Assembly (NCBI GenBank): GCA_016286995.1
Contig: JAEEVA010000024.1
Location: forward strand, 1 to 44,426
DNA from: Prevotella sp.
GTDB taxonomy: Bacteria; Bacteroidota; Bacteroidia; Bacteroidales; Bacteroidaceae
Direction of reading: 5' to 3'
DNA length: 44,426 nucleotides
Positions within the stretch are counted from its first letter, which is position 1. Each line of letters begins with the position of its first letter. Shown here in pieces: positions 42,871-44,426 of this stretch. The notes beneath the pieces are model-generated. The model saw nothing but the letters and a program-made list of their open reading frames with translations. It searched no databases and was not told the origin of the DNA. The translations under genes were made by a program, and so were the position numbers.

Positions 42871-42898
42871 AGATAAAAGTGAATAGTGAAAAGTGAAT
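42871..42898. repeat. heptamer tandem repeat, AGTGAAT x4
   Basis: AGATAAA, AGTGAAT, AGTGAAA, AGTGAAT follow the rpsG stop codon. Confidence 0.75.
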
Positions 42899-42952
42899 AT
42901 TTGCTACCGCTTTAAGAAAAGGTAAAAAGAAAAAGGATAAATAAGAATAGAA

Positions 42953-44426
42953 ATGGCAAACCGCGATTTACATTTGACCCGCAATATTGGTATCATGGCC
43001 CACATCGATGCCGGTAAGACCACCACTTCTGAGCGTATCCTGTTCTACACAGGTAAGACTCACAAGATTGGTGAGGTGCATGACGGCGCTGCTACCATGG
43101 ACTGGATGGCCCAGGAGCAGGAGCGTGGTATCACGATTACCTCTGCTGCTACCACTTGTAACTGGAAGTGGAACGGCAAGGAGTTCAAGATTAACTTGAT
43201 TGACACTCCGGGACACGTGGACTTCACCGCTGAGGTGGAGCGTTCACTGCGTGTGCTTGACGGAGCTGTCGCTACCTACTCTGCTGCTGACGGTGTTCAG
43301 CCCCAGTCAGAGACCGTATGGCGTCAGGCTGACAAGTACAACGTTCCCCGTATCGGTTACGTGAACAAGATGGACCGTTCTGGTGCTGACTTCTTCGAGA
43401 CTGTTCAGCAGATGAAGGACATCCTGGGCGCTAACCCCGTTGTGATTCAGGTACCCATCGGTGCTGAGGAGAACTTCAAGGGTGTTGTCGACCTCATCAA
43501 GATGAAGGCTATCCTGTGGCACGATGAGACCATGGGTGCTGAATATGACATCGAGGAGATTCCCGCCGACCTGAAGGACGAGTGCGACGAATGGCGCAAC
43601 AAGCTGCTTGAGGCTGCTGCCGAGTACGACGAGGCCCTGATGGAGAAGTATTTTGACGATCCTGAGTCTATCACTGAGGAGGAGATTATCGCTGCTATCC
43701 GCAAGGGTACCATCTCGATGGCTTGCACACCGATGATTTGCGGTTCTTCATACAAGAACAAGGGTGTACAGCCCCTGCTCGACTATGTCTGCGCCTTCCT
43801 GCCCGCTCCCGTTGATGTCGATGTTGTGATGGGTACCAACCCCAACACCGATGAGGAAGAGGGTCGCAAGCCCAGCGAGGACGAGCCCACAGCAGCCCTT
43901 GCATTCAAGATTGCTACCGATCCCTACATGGGTCGTCTGGTGTTCTTCCGCGTCTACTCTGGTAGCGTGAAGGCCGGTTCTTACGTCTACAACCCCCGCT
44001 CGGGCAAGAAGGAGCGTATCAGCCGTCTGTTCCAGATGAACTCTAACAAGGAAATCCCCATGGAGTCTATTGACGCCGGTGACATCGGCGCAGGCGTAGG
44101 TTTCAAGGATATCCGCACTGGTGATACCCTCTGCGACGAGGAGAAGCCCATCGTGCTGGAGTCTATGACCTTCCCCGACACCGTGATTTCTATTGCCGTT
44201 GAGCCGAAGTCTCAGGCTGACGTGGCTAAGCTGGATAACGGTCTGGCTAAGCTCGCTGAGGAAGACCCCACATTCACCGTTCGTACCGACGAGCAGAGTG
44301 GTCAGACCATCATCTCTGGTATGGGTGAGCTCCACCTCGACATCATCATCGACCGTCTGAAGCGTGAGTTCAAGGTTGAGTGTAACCAGGGTAAGCCCCA
44401 GGTTAACTACCAGGAGGCTATCACGA
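42953..44426 (+). CDS. fusA: elongation factor G (3' end outside window)
   Basis: The GTPase that moves tRNA and mRNA through the ribosome. The ATG at 42953 opens a frame that stays open to the window end (491 codons). It shows G1 AHIDAGKTT, the switch region [16 protein letters not shown]3 DTPGHVDF and G4 NKMD, then domain II ([19 protein letters not shown]) and domain III ([14 protein letters not shown]). The product is truncated only by the window. Third gene of the str operon. Confidence 0.97.
   Translation, partial: MANRDLHLTRNIGIMAHIDAGKTTTSERILFYTGKTHKIGEVHDGAATMDWMAQEQERGITITSAATTCNWKWNGKEFKINLIDTPGHVDFTAEVERSLRVLDGAVATYSAADGVQPQSETVWRQADKYNVPRIGYVNKMDRSGADFFETVQQMKDILGANPVVIQVPIGAEENFKGVVDLIKMKAILWHDETMGAEYDIEEIPADLKDECDEWRNKLLEAAAEYDEALMEKYFDDPESITEEEIIAAIRKGTISMACTPMICGSSYKNKGVQPLLDYVCAFLPAPVDVDVVMGTNPNTDEEEGRKPSEDEPTAALAFKIATDPYMGRLVFFRVYSGSVKAGSYVYNPRSGKKERISRLFQMNSNKEIPMESIDAGDIGAGVGFKDIRTGDTLCDEEKPIVLESMTFPDTVISIAVEPKSQADVAKLDNGLAKLAEEDPTFTVRTDEQSGQTIISGMGELHLDIIIDRLKREFKVECNQGKPQVNYQEAIT

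Overview
The window looks like a chromosome segment of a Bacteroidales bacterium, most likely Prevotella or a close relative. The evidence is the promoter style seen throughout (a TAnnTTTG -7 box about 20 nt after TTTG or TTG), a SusC/SusD pair, Bacteroidetes-specific families (DUF5020, DUF5683, DUF4886, DUF3467, HU-like), and three secreted proteins sharing a Prevotella-type C-terminal motif. No ribosomal RNA is present, so the genus is inferred.

Layout. Positions 1-1701 hold the end of a secreted protein, small unknown genes and REP-like hairpins. Positions 1703-9029 are a complete type II-C CRISPR-Cas locus: a 15-repeat array on +, cas9-cas1-cas2 on - with overlapping genes, and, divergent from cas9, two tandem tracrRNA-like genes, each with its own consensus promoter, anti-repeat, short hairpin and terminator-like hairpin. 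Each CRISPR repeat also carries a consensus promoter. Positions 9134-10724 carry an unknown gene and an HU-like gene. Positions 10864-15741 hold a SusC/SusD uptake pair and a truncated surface-protein remnant. Next come corA, with a structured leader whose hairpin loop is complementary to the corA ribosome-binding site, a DUF349 protein, a MerR regulator and a pectinesterase.

Positions 20703-29119 are housekeeping: parA-parB-DUF5683-lytic transglycosylase-RSH on -, and divergent surE-lpxB. Positions 29163-35601 hold a DUF5020 protein and a - strand block rsfS-ftsH-cdsA-GH5 glucanase-sigma factor-DUF4886. A tRNA-Gln, a two-gene RND efflux unit, a secreted protein and DUF3467 follow. The window ends in the str operon (rpsL, rpsG, 5' part of fusA).

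Many gene junctions contain degenerate tandem repeats of 7 bp (sometimes 8 or 10 bp) with a different word at each place. Some copies intrude into coding sequence, notably lpxB and two signal peptides. The most noteworthy observations are the paired tracrRNA genes, the promoter inside the CRISPR repeat, the corA leader and these heptamer repeats.
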